From: Flavobacteriales bacterium
Lineage (GTDB): Bacteria; Bacteroidota; Bacteroidia; Flavobacteriales; UBA7430
Assembly: GCA_002707145.1 (NCBI GenBank)
Contig: PAMD01000006.1
Location: forward strand, 117,399 to 181,398
Reading direction: 5' to 3'
DNA length: 64,000 bases
Each line of letters opens with the position of its first letter. Within the stretch, counting starts at the first letter, position 1. The position numbers and the translations under genes were made by a program. Positions 45,680 through 54,583 of this stretch are shown here, piece after piece. Below the pieces are notes generated by a model. The model saw only the letters and a list, made by a program, of their open reading frames with translations, did no database searches and was not told the origin of the DNA.

Positions 45680-47935
45680 TTAAAATTGTTCTTCTCGCTC
45701 TAGATCAAAATCAATGTTTTCAGACTCAAAATCATCACAATCAATGATTATTTCTAACTTATTTGGCTTCTCAAAATTTGCTTTAGAGATACCTATCTCG
45801 GGATCTTTATATATCCTTGTCATATATTCACCCCAAATAGGAAGAGCCATATTTGCACCCTGACCTAATGTTATACTTCTAAAATGTACAGCTCGGTCTT
45901 CAGCACCAGTCCATACTCCAGTCACTAAATCTGGTACGACCCCCATAAACCATCCATCTGATTGATTTTGAGTAGTTCCTGTTTTTCCTGCAATTTCATT
46001 TTTTAACCCATACATCCAACCTAATCTTCGGCCCGATCCTTTTGTAGTTACCCCCTGCATGAGATCTAACATAACGTAAGCTTTTTCTTCGCTTAAAACT
46101 TCTCTAGTAACTGGGCTAAATTCATCCAATACGACTCCATTTTTATCTTCAATTCTATTTAAAAATATAGGGCTGGTATATACTCCCTTATTAGCAAAAG
46201 TACCATAAGCTCCAACCATTTCAAATATAGAAACGTCTGGAGTCCCCAAACATATCGAGGGAGATGGTGGGATTTTACCATTTAGACCCATCGCTCTAGC
46301 CAGTTTTTTGACAGATTTCGGCCCAACTTGCTTCATTAAATATGCAGTGACAGTATTCACTGATTTAGCCAAGGCTTCTTTTAAATTAATTTCTCCTCCA
46401 TACTTTTCGCCTGAATTTCGAGGAATCCAATCTTTTTCAAGACCCCAAGTTTCCTTTTCAAAAACCACCTGCACGTTAGGAACTTTCATGCAGGGCGAAT
46501 AATTGTGCTGGTCAATGGCCGTAGCATAAACAAAAGGCTTAAAAGTTGACCCAACCTGTCTTTTGGCGTCTTTCACATGATCGTATTTAAAATAATGGTG
46601 ATCTACTCCTCCTACCCATGCTTTTATAAATCCTGTTTGAGGATCCATAGACATCATTCCAGTTTGAAGAAGATATTTGTAGTGAATTATGGAATCTCTT
46701 GGAGATAGCATTGTATCAACTCCTCCGTTCCAAGTAAAAATATTCATCTTTACTGGCGTGTTAAATATTTCTTCTATCCGCTGTTTTGAAATATTATTGC
46801 TACTTAGTTTCTTGTAACGCTCAGACCTCTTCGTAGCAGTTATCATTAATGTATCTACTTGACCACGTCGCATTTTCTGATCAAAAGGAGCAGGAATAGA
46901 ATCTGTGCCCTCTCCATCCCAATGCTTATAGAATTGCTCTTGAAGCACAGGCATGTGAGCAGCGATAGCCTCCTCTGCATATGTTTGCATTCGAGAATCT
47001 ATGGTAGTAAATATTTTTAATCCATCAGAATATAAATTATACTGGGTATCATCTGGTTTTTTATTTTCTTTCAACCACTTTTTCATATATCTCCGGAGAT
47101 ATTCTCTAAAATAAGTAGCCAAACCATCATTGTGATCCGTACGCTTAAATTCAAGGGAAATTGGTAGTGATTGAATAGAATCTTTTTCGGATGCTAACAG
47201 TAGGCCATTGCGATGCATCTGTCCAAGAACGATGTTTCGACGCCTAATGGCATTATCCGGGAATCGCTTTGGATTATATAGCGAGGGATTCTTTGCCATG
47301 CCAACCAGAATTGCAGCTTGATCTATAGTCAGATCCTTAGGACTTGTATTAAAATATATTTTAGAGGCTGACTTAATACCCACTGCTAAATATAGAAAAT
47401 CAAACTTATTAAGATACATAGTTAGGATTTCATCCTTCGTGAAATTTCTTTCAAGCTTAACTGAAATCACCCATTCCTTAAACTTTTGTTTGACTCTATG
47501 CAGAATATTAGAAGAGACATTAGTAAAAAGCATCTTGGACAGTTGTTGAGTAATAGTAGAGCCACCCCCAGCATTTCTCCCTGTAATAGCTCCTAATATA
47601 GCTCGAGCTAAGGATTTTACATCAATACCAGAATGCTCAACAAATCGTTCATCTTCTGTAGCTATTAATGCGTTAACAAGATGTGGTGACAGATCATCAT
47701 ATGTTACTGGGGAGCGATTCTCATAAAAAAACTTACCTAATAAGACCCCATCAGAAGCATAAATTTCTGTCGCTAAATTTTGCTCGGGATTTTCTAGTTC
47801 CTCAAAGGAAGGTAATTGACCAAACCAACCAATAGAGGCGAACCAAACTCCTAATGAAATAAAAATAATTGGTCCCACAATGACAATCCAAAAACAGTGA
47901 ATAAACCAAGAGATAAATTTCTTTTTCACATCCAT
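45680..47935 (-). CDS. Class A penicillin-binding protein 1A
   Basis: A 751-residue bifunctional peptidoglycan synthase. One membrane anchor (about 10-33) is followed by a GT51 glycosyltransferase domain (ATEDERFVEHSGID, GGSTITQQLSKMLF) and a transpeptidase domain with nucleophile motif STFK (RQVGSTFKPFVYA), SVN (KSVNTVTAYL) and KTGTTQ. The ATG at 47935 gives MDVKKKF directly before the anchor; an upstream ATG at 47965 would add ten residues inside gldH. It follows the gldH stop by 1 nt. Confidence 0.95.
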   Translation of the reverse strand: MDVKKKFISWFIHCFWIVIVGPIIFISLGVWFASIGWFGQLPSFEELENPEQNLATEIYASDGVLLGKFFYENRSPVTYDDLSPHLVNALIATEDERFVEHSGIDVKSLARAILGAITGRNAGGGSTITQQLSKMLFTNVSSNILHRVKQKFKEWVISVKLERNFTKDEILTMYLNKFDFLYLAVGIKSASKIYFNTSPKDLTIDQAAILVGMAKNPSLYNPKRFPDNAIRRRNIVLGQMHRNGLLLASEKDSIQSLPISLEFKRTDHNDGLATYFREYLRRYMKKWLKENKKPDDTQYNLYSDGLKIFTTIDSRMQTYAEEAIAAHMPVLQEQFYKHWDGEGTDSIPAPFDQKMRRGQVDTLMITATKRSERYKKLSSNNISKQRIEEIFNTPVKMNIFTWNGGVDTMLSPRDSIIHYKYLLQTGMMSMDPQTGFIKAWVGGVDHHYFKYDHVKDAKRQVGSTFKPFVYATAIDQHNYSPCMKVPNVQVVFEKETWGLEKDWIPRNSGEKYGGEINLKEALAKSVNTVTAYLMKQVGPKSVKKLARAMGLNGKIPPSPSICLGTPDVSIFEMVGAYGTFANKGVYTSPIFLNRIEDKNGVVLDEFSPVTREVLSEEKAYVMLDLMQGVTTKGSGRRLGWMYGLKNEIAGKTGTTQNQSDGWFMGVVPDLVTGVWTGAEDRAVHFRSITLGQGANMALPIWGEYMTRIYKDPEIGISKANFEKPNKLEIIIDCDDFESENIDFDLEREEQF

Positions 47936-47936
47936 A

Positions 47937-48407
47937 TTACTTTGATTTTTCAATTCGAAAACCAATATCTTCTATCCCTAAAAGTATGGAGTCACGCATT
48001 CCATGAGAAATATTAAATTTATAAGTTCCTGATTGAATCTCTTGATTTTCTTTATATGTTAAAAGTAGATGTTTAATTGGACCAATTCCCTCCCCTAACC
48101 ATTTCCCATTTGGTTCGGCAAGTAAAAATTGAACAGTATCTCTTTCTAAAGAGCCATCTGGAAACATAAGATCTACAAAAAAAAAAATATTCGAATACCT
48201 ATACTCATTGTTATTTCGCAAGCCTATTAAAAAATCTATCTTGTCTGTACTTTCAGAAATATTGAACTCAAAATCAATAGATCGATTGATATGCCAAGCA
48301 TTTTTTGGTATCTCTTGATAAGAATCAGCGATTTTCTGGCTATCACAGGAAGTGAAAATCAAAAAAAAGAAACAGAAAAATATATTAAGTATTTTATTTA
48401 TTGACAT
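47937..48407 (-). CDS. gldH: Gliding motility lipoprotein GldH
   Basis: A 156-residue lipoprotein with lipobox IFTSC and the GldH pattern: IPKNAWHINRSIDFEFN, DKIDFLIGLRNNNEYRYSN, FFVDLMFPDGSLERDTV and GKWLGEGIGPIKHLLL. GldH is required for gliding and type IX secretion in characterised flavobacteria. The order ricT-gldH-PBP1A supports the call. Confidence 0.92.
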   Translation of the reverse strand: MSINKILNIFFCFFFLIFTSCDSQKIADSYQEIPKNAWHINRSIDFEFNISESTDKIDFLIGLRNNNEYRYSNIFFFVDLMFPDGSLERDTVQFLLAEPNGKWLGEGIGPIKHLLLTYKENQEIQSGTYKFNISHGMRDSILLGIEDIGFRIEKSK

Positions 48408-48417
48408 TGAATTTAAT

Positions 48418-49629
48418 TCACCGATTTTGACTTGATGGGAGTAACTTTTTTTTCTTGTGAGTCTTGGGTTTATATCGATTTTTACTTTGATTTGATGAAT
48501 GAGATTTTGACCTCGACTTTTTATTTTTCTTTAAAGACTTTCCTTTATCAAATCTAGTAATACTATCCTGCCCAACAACATTTTCATAGTCAGGCTCAAC
48601 GACTTTATAAACTTTAACAACATACATTTCTAAAGATTCTGGAAACTTCTCCTCTTTATTTTGACGAATAATTTCTTGAACATCATCTAGATTCAATTCA
48701 ATAAAAACAGAAGGCTCACTAGTGTATGAGTACCAAACTTTTCTTCTGAAAATATCTGTCTTCTGTAAAAAAGCTGTTCCTTTTTTTGTTTTAAGCTTCA
48801 GCTTAGAGTTTGGGAAATCCTTAATGGCTTCCACATACATATCTAACTCATAATTCAAACAACATTTAAGCTTACCACATTGACCAGCTAACTTTTGAGG
48901 ATTTAATGATAACTGCTGGTAACGAGCAGCGCTAGTACTTACTGATCTAAAATCATTTAACCAAGTACTACAACAAAGCTCTCTTCCACAAGAGCCTATT
49001 CCTCCCATCCTCTGAGCTTCTTGACGAACTCCAATCTGGCACATCTCTATACGCACATTAAATTCACTTGCCATTTGCTTAATGAGTTCTCTGAAATCGA
49101 CCCGTCCGTTTGAGGTGTAGTAAAATATTGCTTTGATATTATCTGCCTGAAATTCTACATCTCCAATTTTCATATCTAATCCCAGTTGAGAGGCTAGTTC
49201 ACGACTCCTGTGCATCGTCTTTTGTTCTCGACTGCGGGCAAGTGACCACTTTTCAAGATCATTTTCAGAGGCATGGCGATATATAGTCTTAACTTTTTCA
49301 CTGGTTAACTCCACATTTTTTTTCCGCATTTGAAGTCGAACTAACTCTCCCTTTAAAGAAACAACTCCTATATCGTGGCCTGGACTACTCTCTACAGCAA
49401 CGGTATCGCCCATGTGTATATTTAGACTTTTCTTATTCTTAAAAAATTCTTTGCGTCCATTTTTAAAACGAATTTCATATATATCAAAAGGAACTTGGCC
49501 TAAGGGTAAACTCATATTAGAAAGCCAATTAAATACTGGCATTTTTCCGCAGTTACCTGTACTACAAGAACCTTTACTTTGACATCCAGGAGCATTTCCT
49601 GACGTGGTTGAACAACTTGTACATCCCAT
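48418..49629 (-). CDS. ricT: PSP1-domain protein RicT
   Basis: A 403-residue RicT/YaaT homologue. The N-terminus is cysteine-rich (MGCTSCSTTSGNAPGCQ), typical of Bacteroidota. The PSP1 core (about 60-300) has KAIFYYTSNGRVDFRELIK, GGIGSCGRELCCSTWL and QCGKLKCCLNYELD, whose cysteines match the iron-sulfur ligands of the Bacillus Ric complex. The C-terminal 50 residues are Lys/Ser/Arg-rich. In Bacillus it acts in RNA maturation; the role here is not known. It precedes gldH by 10 nt. Confidence 0.92.
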   Translation of the reverse strand: MGCTSCSTTSGNAPGCQSKGSCSTGNCGKMPVFNWLSNMSLPLGQVPFDIYEIRFKNGRKEFFKNKKSLNIHMGDTVAVESSPGHDIGVVSLKGELVRLQMRKKNVELTSEKVKTIYRHASENDLEKWSLARSREQKTMHRSRELASQLGLDMKIGDVEFQADNIKAIFYYTSNGRVDFRELIKQMASEFNVRIEMCQIGVRQEAQRMGGIGSCGRELCCSTWLNDFRSVSTSAARYQQLSLNPQKLAGQCGKLKCCLNYELDMYVEAIKDFPNSKLKLKTKKGTAFLQKTDIFRRKVWYSYTSEPSVFIELNLDDVQEIIRQNKEEKFPESLEMYVVKVYKVVEPDYENVVGQDSITRFDKGKSLKKNKKSRSKSHSSNQSKNRYKPKTHKKKKLLPSSQNR

Positions 49630-49642
49630 TTTAATTTTTTTA

Positions 49643-50803
49643 TCAAGCTATCACTTGTTTTAACTTTTTATGAAGCAGTCTAGCAATTTTAAATGATGTA
49701 TCCAAGAATAAAATCTTCGGATTTGCATTTCTTTCAATGTGAAGATACGCCATATTTAACTCCTCCAAAACTTCGACACAATTATCTGCATGAATAAAGG
49801 GAGAAAACTTATCCATAGAAAAATTATTTCCACTCATATTCATTTTCATTATTTTCTGCACCCCGTAATTTTTCAGTAAAGCATCTCTCATTACATTAGA
49901 GGCAAATAGCAAAAAACTTTTTTGCTGTTCTCTCCCACTTTTCGCCATGGATTCTGACCAACTTACTAGTTTATCAATATCTTTTACTTGCAATGCACTA
50001 AAACAAAAACGCATCCATAGGACAAAATTCAGAGCATTTTGGTCTGAGTCTTGAATATGTTCTAACAAGTGTAAGGCATTATTTACATCTCCACCCACCA
50101 TGCTAGAAACCTTGGCTGCCTTGGAAGCATCTATCCCTCTATGTATTAAATAATCCAGAACTTCAGAATCTTGGTGGACAGGAATTCGCAGTAATTGTAT
50201 TCTTGATAAGACAGTGGCAAGTATATTTTCTGTCTGCTCTGCAACCAACAAAAAATATGTTTTACTCGGAGGCTCTTCCAGCAACTTCAAAAGCTTATTT
50301 GCAGACTGAAGATTCATTTTCTCCGGCATCCAAATGAGCATCATCTTTATATTACTTTCAAAGGGCTTAAGACTCAAACACTTTATGATTTGAGCGCTTT
50401 CCTCTACGGAAATAATTCCTTGTTTATTTTCCACTCCGATATACCTAAGCCAATCCAACAGAGAAAAATACGGATTATCTTCCAAAACGTTTCTCCATTC
50501 AGGCAAAAAATGATGACTTACAGGTTTTGTTTTCACAGAAGCTGTACTTGTTACAGGAAAAACAAAATGAAGGTCAGGATGTGAAAACTTCTCGTGTTTC
50601 ACACAAGAAGAGCAAGTTCCACAAGAATCCTCAATAGTTCTACTTGTACAAGACAAATACTGCGCATAAGCAAGAGCCAGGGCTAAGTTTGAAGAACCTT
50701 TTGGACCCAGGAATAACTGCGCATGAGGCACTCTATCTTCTATAACAGAGTTTAGTAGTAACTCTTTTATATTTTTATGTCCAAAAACATCCTTTAACTG
50801 CAT
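49643..50803 (-). CDS. holB: DNA polymerase III subunit delta prime
   Basis: A 386-residue AAA+ clamp-loader subunit. HAQLFLGPKGSSNLALALAY is the region of the nonfunctional P-loop, the zinc module has cysteines in CTSRTIEDSCGTCSSCVKH, and SVEESAQIIKCLSLKPFES and MNLQSANKLLKLLEEPPSKT are standard for delta prime. It takes part in loading the sliding clamp. The start is divergent from pgk. Confidence 0.94.
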   Translation of the reverse strand: MQLKDVFGHKNIKELLLNSVIEDRVPHAQLFLGPKGSSNLALALAYAQYLSCTSRTIEDSCGTCSSCVKHEKFSHPDLHFVFPVTSTASVKTKPVSHHFLPEWRNVLEDNPYFSLLDWLRYIGVENKQGIISVEESAQIIKCLSLKPFESNIKMMLIWMPEKMNLQSANKLLKLLEEPPSKTYFLLVAEQTENILATVLSRIQLLRIPVHQDSEVLDYLIHRGIDASKAAKVSSMVGGDVNNALHLLEHIQDSDQNALNFVLWMRFCFSALQVKDIDKLVSWSESMAKSGREQQKSFLLFASNVMRDALLKNYGVQKIMKMNMSGNNFSMDKFSPFIHADNCVEVLEELNMAYLHIERNANPKILFLDTSFKIARLLHKKLKQVIA

Positions 50804-50875
50804 TTCACCAAAGATACAATTTGGATTGAATTATCTAATAAAGTGATGTGCTTTAAAGAAAATATATTTCAAACC

Positions 50876-50931
50876 AAAGCGAAGTCATTAAACGAAAAGT
50901 GAAATAGAAAAAACAATTTTGTCTTCGCTTT
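50876..50931. repeat. Inverted repeat upstream of pgk
   Basis: AAAGCGAAG (50876-50884) is repeated in inverted form as CTTCGCTTT (50923-50931) with 38 nt between the arms. It spans the holB/pgk divergent region and is a possible regulator site or hairpin. Confidence 0.4.
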
Positions 50932-50964
50932 TATGGAATGCTACAGAAGATGTATGTTTGCCAA

Positions 50965-52155
50965 ATGAAAACTATAGATTTATTTAATTTTGAAGGCAAA
51001 AAAGCCTTAATTCGGGTTGATTTCAATGTACCATTAGACAACAATTCTCTCATCACTGACAACACAAGAATCATGGCAGCAATTCCATCTATTGAGAAGA
51101 TTCTCTCTGATAATGGCGCTGTTATTTTGATATCTCACATGGGAAGGCCAAAAAATAGAGTTGAAGAAAAGTTTTCACTTAAACATCTAATAGGAGAAAT
51201 TTCTGAAGTCCTAGATAGACCTGTGAAATTTGTATCTGACTGCATTGGAGAGGAAGCAAAAAATACAGCTAAAAACTTAAAAAATGGAGAAGTATTATTG
51301 CTTGAAAACCTAAGATTTTACTCTGAAGAAAAAGCTGGCGACACATATTTTGCTCAACAACTTGCCTCTATGGGTGATATTTTTGTAAATGAAGCATTCG
51401 GAACCGCTCATAGATCTCACGCGTCAACTTCGATTATTGCAAAGTTTTTTGAAAACAATAAATGTTTTGGCTACCTGATGTCCAATGAAATTTCGATGCT
51501 AGAAAAAATAGTTCATGGAGGAAAACATCCCATAACCGCAATTTTGGGAGGGGCCAAAGTTTCTTCAAAAATCACCATCATCAAAAAGTTGATGGATAAA
51601 GTTGACAAAATTATTATTGGTGGAGGGATGTCTTATACGTTTGCAAAAGCATTAGGAGGAAATATAGGCAATTCACTCGTGGAAGATGATAAGATGGAAT
51701 TAGCACTTTCTTTAATATTACAAGCAAAAGAAAAAGGAGTAGAATTACTTATTCCCATCGACTCTTTAAATGCAGATACCTTCTCAAACAATGCAAATAC
51801 GAATGTTAGCTATATTGACAAAGTTGAAGACGGTTGGATGGGCCTCGATATTAGTGAAAAAACGAAGGCTATTTACCGACAAGCAATATTAAGTTCAAAA
51901 ACCATTCTGTGGAATGGACCAATGGGTGTGTTTGAAATGGAGAAATTTTCAAGTGGTACTAGATTCGTTGCAAATGCCATTGCAGATGCAACATCTCGAG
52001 GAAGTTTTTCTTTAGTAGGTGGGGGTGATTCAGTTGCTGCAGTAAAAAAATTTAACATGCAAGATAAAGTAAGCTATGTTTCTACTGGGGGCGGGGCCAT
52101 GCTAGAATATCTAGAAGGAAAAGAACTTCCAGGAATTAAAGCCATTAACGATTAA
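50965..52155 (+). CDS. pgk: Phosphoglycerate kinase
   Basis: A 396-residue phosphoglycerate kinase of glycolysis. It has [45 protein letters not shown], and the ATP-site loops GGAKVSSKI and [13 protein letters not shown]. The ATG at 50965 ([12 protein letters not shown]) gives the usual length; an ATG at 50938 would add nine residues. Ends overlapping cvpA by 4 nt, convergent. Confidence 0.97.
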   Translation: MKTIDLFNFEGKKALIRVDFNVPLDNNSLITDNTRIMAAIPSIEKILSDNGAVILISHMGRPKNRVEEKFSLKHLIGEISEVLDRPVKFVSDCIGEEAKNTAKNLKNGEVLLLENLRFYSEEKAGDTYFAQQLASMGDIFVNEAFGTAHRSHASTSIIAKFFENNKCFGYLMSNEISMLEKIVHGGKHPITAILGGAKVSSKITIIKKLMDKVDKIIIGGGMSYTFAKALGGNIGNSLVEDDKMELALSLILQAKEKGVELLIPIDSLNADTFSNNANTNVSYIDKVEDGWMGLDISEKTKAIYRQAILSSKTILWNGPMGVFEMEKFSSGTRFVANAIADATSRGSFSLVGGGDSVAAVKKFNMQDKVSYVSTGGGAMLEYLEGKELPGIKAIND

Positions 52156-52685
52156 AACAACTCATCTTCATTCAGATTCTTTATATTCTCTATTTGTCTT
52201 TCAAATTGTGGTAAAATAACAAGATAAAATTGTTCTAAATGAATTCGGATGGGGTTATACATTAGAGATGAACTTAAAATCTCATCATTTACCATTCCAA
52301 ATTGCTTATTAAATCTGTCGAAAAATGAAATAAATATAGATAAAATTAAAAGTACTTTAATACCTCCAAAAATGGCTCCCATCATTCGGTTGATGAATCC
52401 TAGGGCTACCAACTTAAGAAGCAGAGTGAGAAGTCTCCCCACTAATGATACAATAATAACAATAACAATAAAAGTAATAGCGTAGGACGCGATACTGAGA
52501 TAACTATTCTTCAAGTCAATCCAAGTGGATAGATAACCAAAAGTAATTTGAGAAAAATGTGAAGCACAATAAACGCCGAGGACTAATGCTAGTAATGAGG
52601 CAAATTCGAGGACTAAACCTCTACTAAATCCCTTGTAAACTCCGTAAATAAATGGAAGAACTAAGATTAAATCAAAATAATTCAT
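52152..52685 (-). CDS. CvpA family membrane protein
   Basis: A 177-residue protein with four hydrophobic segments in the CvpA arrangement ([20 protein letters not shown] at the N-terminus). Members of the family are linked to colicin V export and purine-pathway operons or cell-envelope stress; the function here is uncertain. It converges with pgk and lies divergent to the next gene. Confidence 0.88.
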   Translation of the reverse strand: MNYFDLILVLPFIYGVYKGFSRGLVLEFASLLALVLGVYCASHFSQITFGYLSTWIDLKNSYLSIASYAITFIVIVIIVSLVGRLLTLLLKLVALGFINRMMGAIFGGIKVLLILSIFISFFDRFNKQFGMVNDEILSSSLMYNPIRIHLEQFYLVILPQFERQIENIKNLNEDELF

Positions 52686-52752
52686 ATGTAAATTTACGAT
52701 GAGAAAAGAATATTACAAAGAACATTGTACATTTGTATTAAATAAATTTTAA

Positions 52753-53106
52753 ATGAGTACAATAGAATCAAAAGAAAGGTGGGTAGATTTAGTGTCATTT
52801 ATCTCTAAAGAATTTGGTCATGGTGAGACCTTGGATCTTCAGGCAATTCTTTTTCTAATTGGTATTCAGGAACTTGGTAAAGGCATGTGCGACTTCAGCA
52901 AAGACGAAAAATTAGACTTATTGCATATTGCTATATGTAGGCTATTAAGTAATTACGGCTATTATGAATTTGAAGGAAGAGATAAGGATGGATGGCCTCA
53001 TTACAAAACTAACGAAAAACTACCTGCTTTAAAACCAGGTGAACAAAGTATTCTTATGAAAGAAGCAGCTATTTTATATTTTGAAAATAGCGGTGTCAAA
53101 TTCTAA
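52753..53106 (+). CDS. Conserved Bacteroidota hypothetical protein
   Basis: A 117-residue soluble protein without a signal peptide. Its sequence (ILFLIGIQELGKGMCDFSKD, LLHIAICRLLSNYGYYEFEG, GWPHYKTNEKLPALKPGEQS) resembles a small conserved family I associate with flavobacterial genomes. No catalytic motif is visible and no function is known. It overlaps by 4 nt the end of the convergent lipoprotein gene. Confidence 0.85.
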   Translation: MSTIESKERWVDLVSFISKEFGHGETLDLQAILFLIGIQELGKGMCDFSKDEKLDLLHIAICRLLSNYGYYEFEGRDKDGWPHYKTNEKLPALKPGEQSILMKEAAILYFENSGVKF

Positions 53107-53447
53107 TAAATTTCGAGAGTCAACAAAACTTTCTTATCTTCTTCTATCACTAAAAGTCCTTGTCCTGAAGCCTCCCCTTTAAATGCTTCGACTTTGAGTA
53201 CAGCCTCATTAAGAAAAGAAAAACTCACAATCCCATCCATCGAGGTTGTTCCAGTTCTATAAACTACGTGAGGGGCATCGACAGACACAAAAGTACTTAC
53301 TGTGGCACCAGAAACGGGATTTAACTGTGCGTCAACAACTTTTATTTCAGTATCGTAGGTGTGCACTACTTCGCAAGATCCAAGGAATGAAAACAAAGTC
53401 AAAATAAATGAAAATAGAATGGCAGTGTGCAGAGAAGAACGTTTCAT
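53103..53447 (-). CDS. Small lipoprotein with carboxypeptidase-regulatory-like fold
   Basis: A 114-residue lipoprotein: signal with lipobox FLGSC (Cys25), then a beta-rich domain TEIKVVDAQLNPVSGATVST and FLNEAVLKVEAFKGEA with the pattern of carboxypeptidase-regulatory/Big-like domains (PVSGATV is characteristic). Probably an outer-membrane- or surface-anchored structural protein. Function unknown. Confidence 0.82.
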   Translation of the reverse strand: MKRSSLHTAILFSFILTLFSFLGSCEVVHTYDTEIKVVDAQLNPVSGATVSTFVSVDAPHVVYRTGTTSMDGIVSFSFLNEAVLKVEAFKGEASGQGLLVIEEDKKVLLTLEIY

Positions 53448-53541
53448 ATATGCGATATATTTAGTAATATTGTGATAAATTCAGATTCAAATATACGAAT
53501 TTATCGTGTGAATACAGCTCAAGTTAATTTTTAAAGAAACT

Positions 53542-54561
53542 ATGCTCAGCAAGATCCAAGAATATCTCAATGAAGTAGATAAATTTCAAACTTCATCAGC
53601 AGAAAAACTAGAGCAATTCAGAATTAATTATTTAGGTAAAAAAGGCATTCTCAACGAGCTTTTTATTGTTTTTAAACAAATGCCTAATGAGGAAAAAAAA
53701 GCTTTAGGGCAGCTACTTAATGAATTGAAAAATAAAGCTCAAATAAAAATCGCTCAGATAAAAGTATCGATTTCACAAAATGAAGAATCTAATCCTAGCG
53801 ATATTGATTTAACAATGAGTGCAGAACCTTCTCGCTTAGGTTCTAGACATCCAATTTCTATTGTGAAAAACGAAATTATTGACATTTTTGCACGTTTGGG
53901 GTTTACTATTTCTGAGGGTCCCGAAATTGAGGATGACTGGCACAACTTTAGTGCCCTAAATCTTCCAGAGGAGCATCCTGCACGCGATATGCAAGATACT
54001 TTTTTTATTCAACGATCTCCAGACTTCCTTCTACGAACCCACACCTCTTCCGTGCAAGTAAGATTCATGGAGAAAACAATTCCCCCAATTCGAACTATTT
54101 CTCCAGGAAGAGTCTTTCGTAATGAGGCGATTTCCGCAAGAGCTCATTGTATTTTTCATCAAATTGAAGGTTTATATATTGATAAACAAGTTTCATTTTC
54201 TGATTTAAAACAAACTCTTCTTCATTTTGCACAAGAATTTTTTGGAATGGAGACCAAAATCAGACTTCGCCCATCTTACTTCCCATTTACTGAACCAAGT
54301 GCCGAAGTGGATATCTCTTGCAATATGTGCAAAGGAAAAGGGTGCAACATATGTAAATATTCTGGCTGGGTAGAAATTTTAGGCTGTGGAATGGTCGATC
54401 CAAATGTGTTGAAAAACTGTAATATTGATCCAGAAAAATTCTCTGGTTTTGCATTCGGAATGGGCGTAGAAAGAATTGCTATGTTAAAATATCAAATTAA
54501 AGATCTACGATTCTTCTTCGAAAATGATCTTCGCTTTCTTAAGCAATTTAAAAAGGCCTAA
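53542..54561 (+). CDS. pheS: Phenylalanyl-tRNA synthetase alpha subunit
   Basis: A 339-residue class II alpha subunit. The N-terminal coiled coil (about 15-100) is followed by the catalytic core with [20 protein letters not shown] and [18 protein letters not shown] (motif 3). A CxxC-type insertion ([17 protein letters not shown]), perhaps zinc-binding, lies at about residues 254-269. pheT is not next to it, which differs from many bacteria but is common in this phylum. Confidence 0.97.
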   Translation: MLSKIQEYLNEVDKFQTSSAEKLEQFRINYLGKKGILNELFIVFKQMPNEEKKALGQLLNELKNKAQIKIAQIKVSISQNEESNPSDIDLTMSAEPSRLGSRHPISIVKNEIIDIFARLGFTISEGPEIEDDWHNFSALNLPEEHPARDMQDTFFIQRSPDFLLRTHTSSVQVRFMEKTIPPIRTISPGRVFRNEAISARAHCIFHQIEGLYIDKQVSFSDLKQTLLHFAQEFFGMETKIRLRPSYFPFTEPSAEVDISCNMCKGKGCNICKYSGWVEILGCGMVDPNVLKNCNIDPEKFSGFAFGMGVERIAMLKYQIKDLRFFFENDLRFLKQFKKA

Positions 54562-54583
54562 AAAAAACATCAAAATAAAGGAG

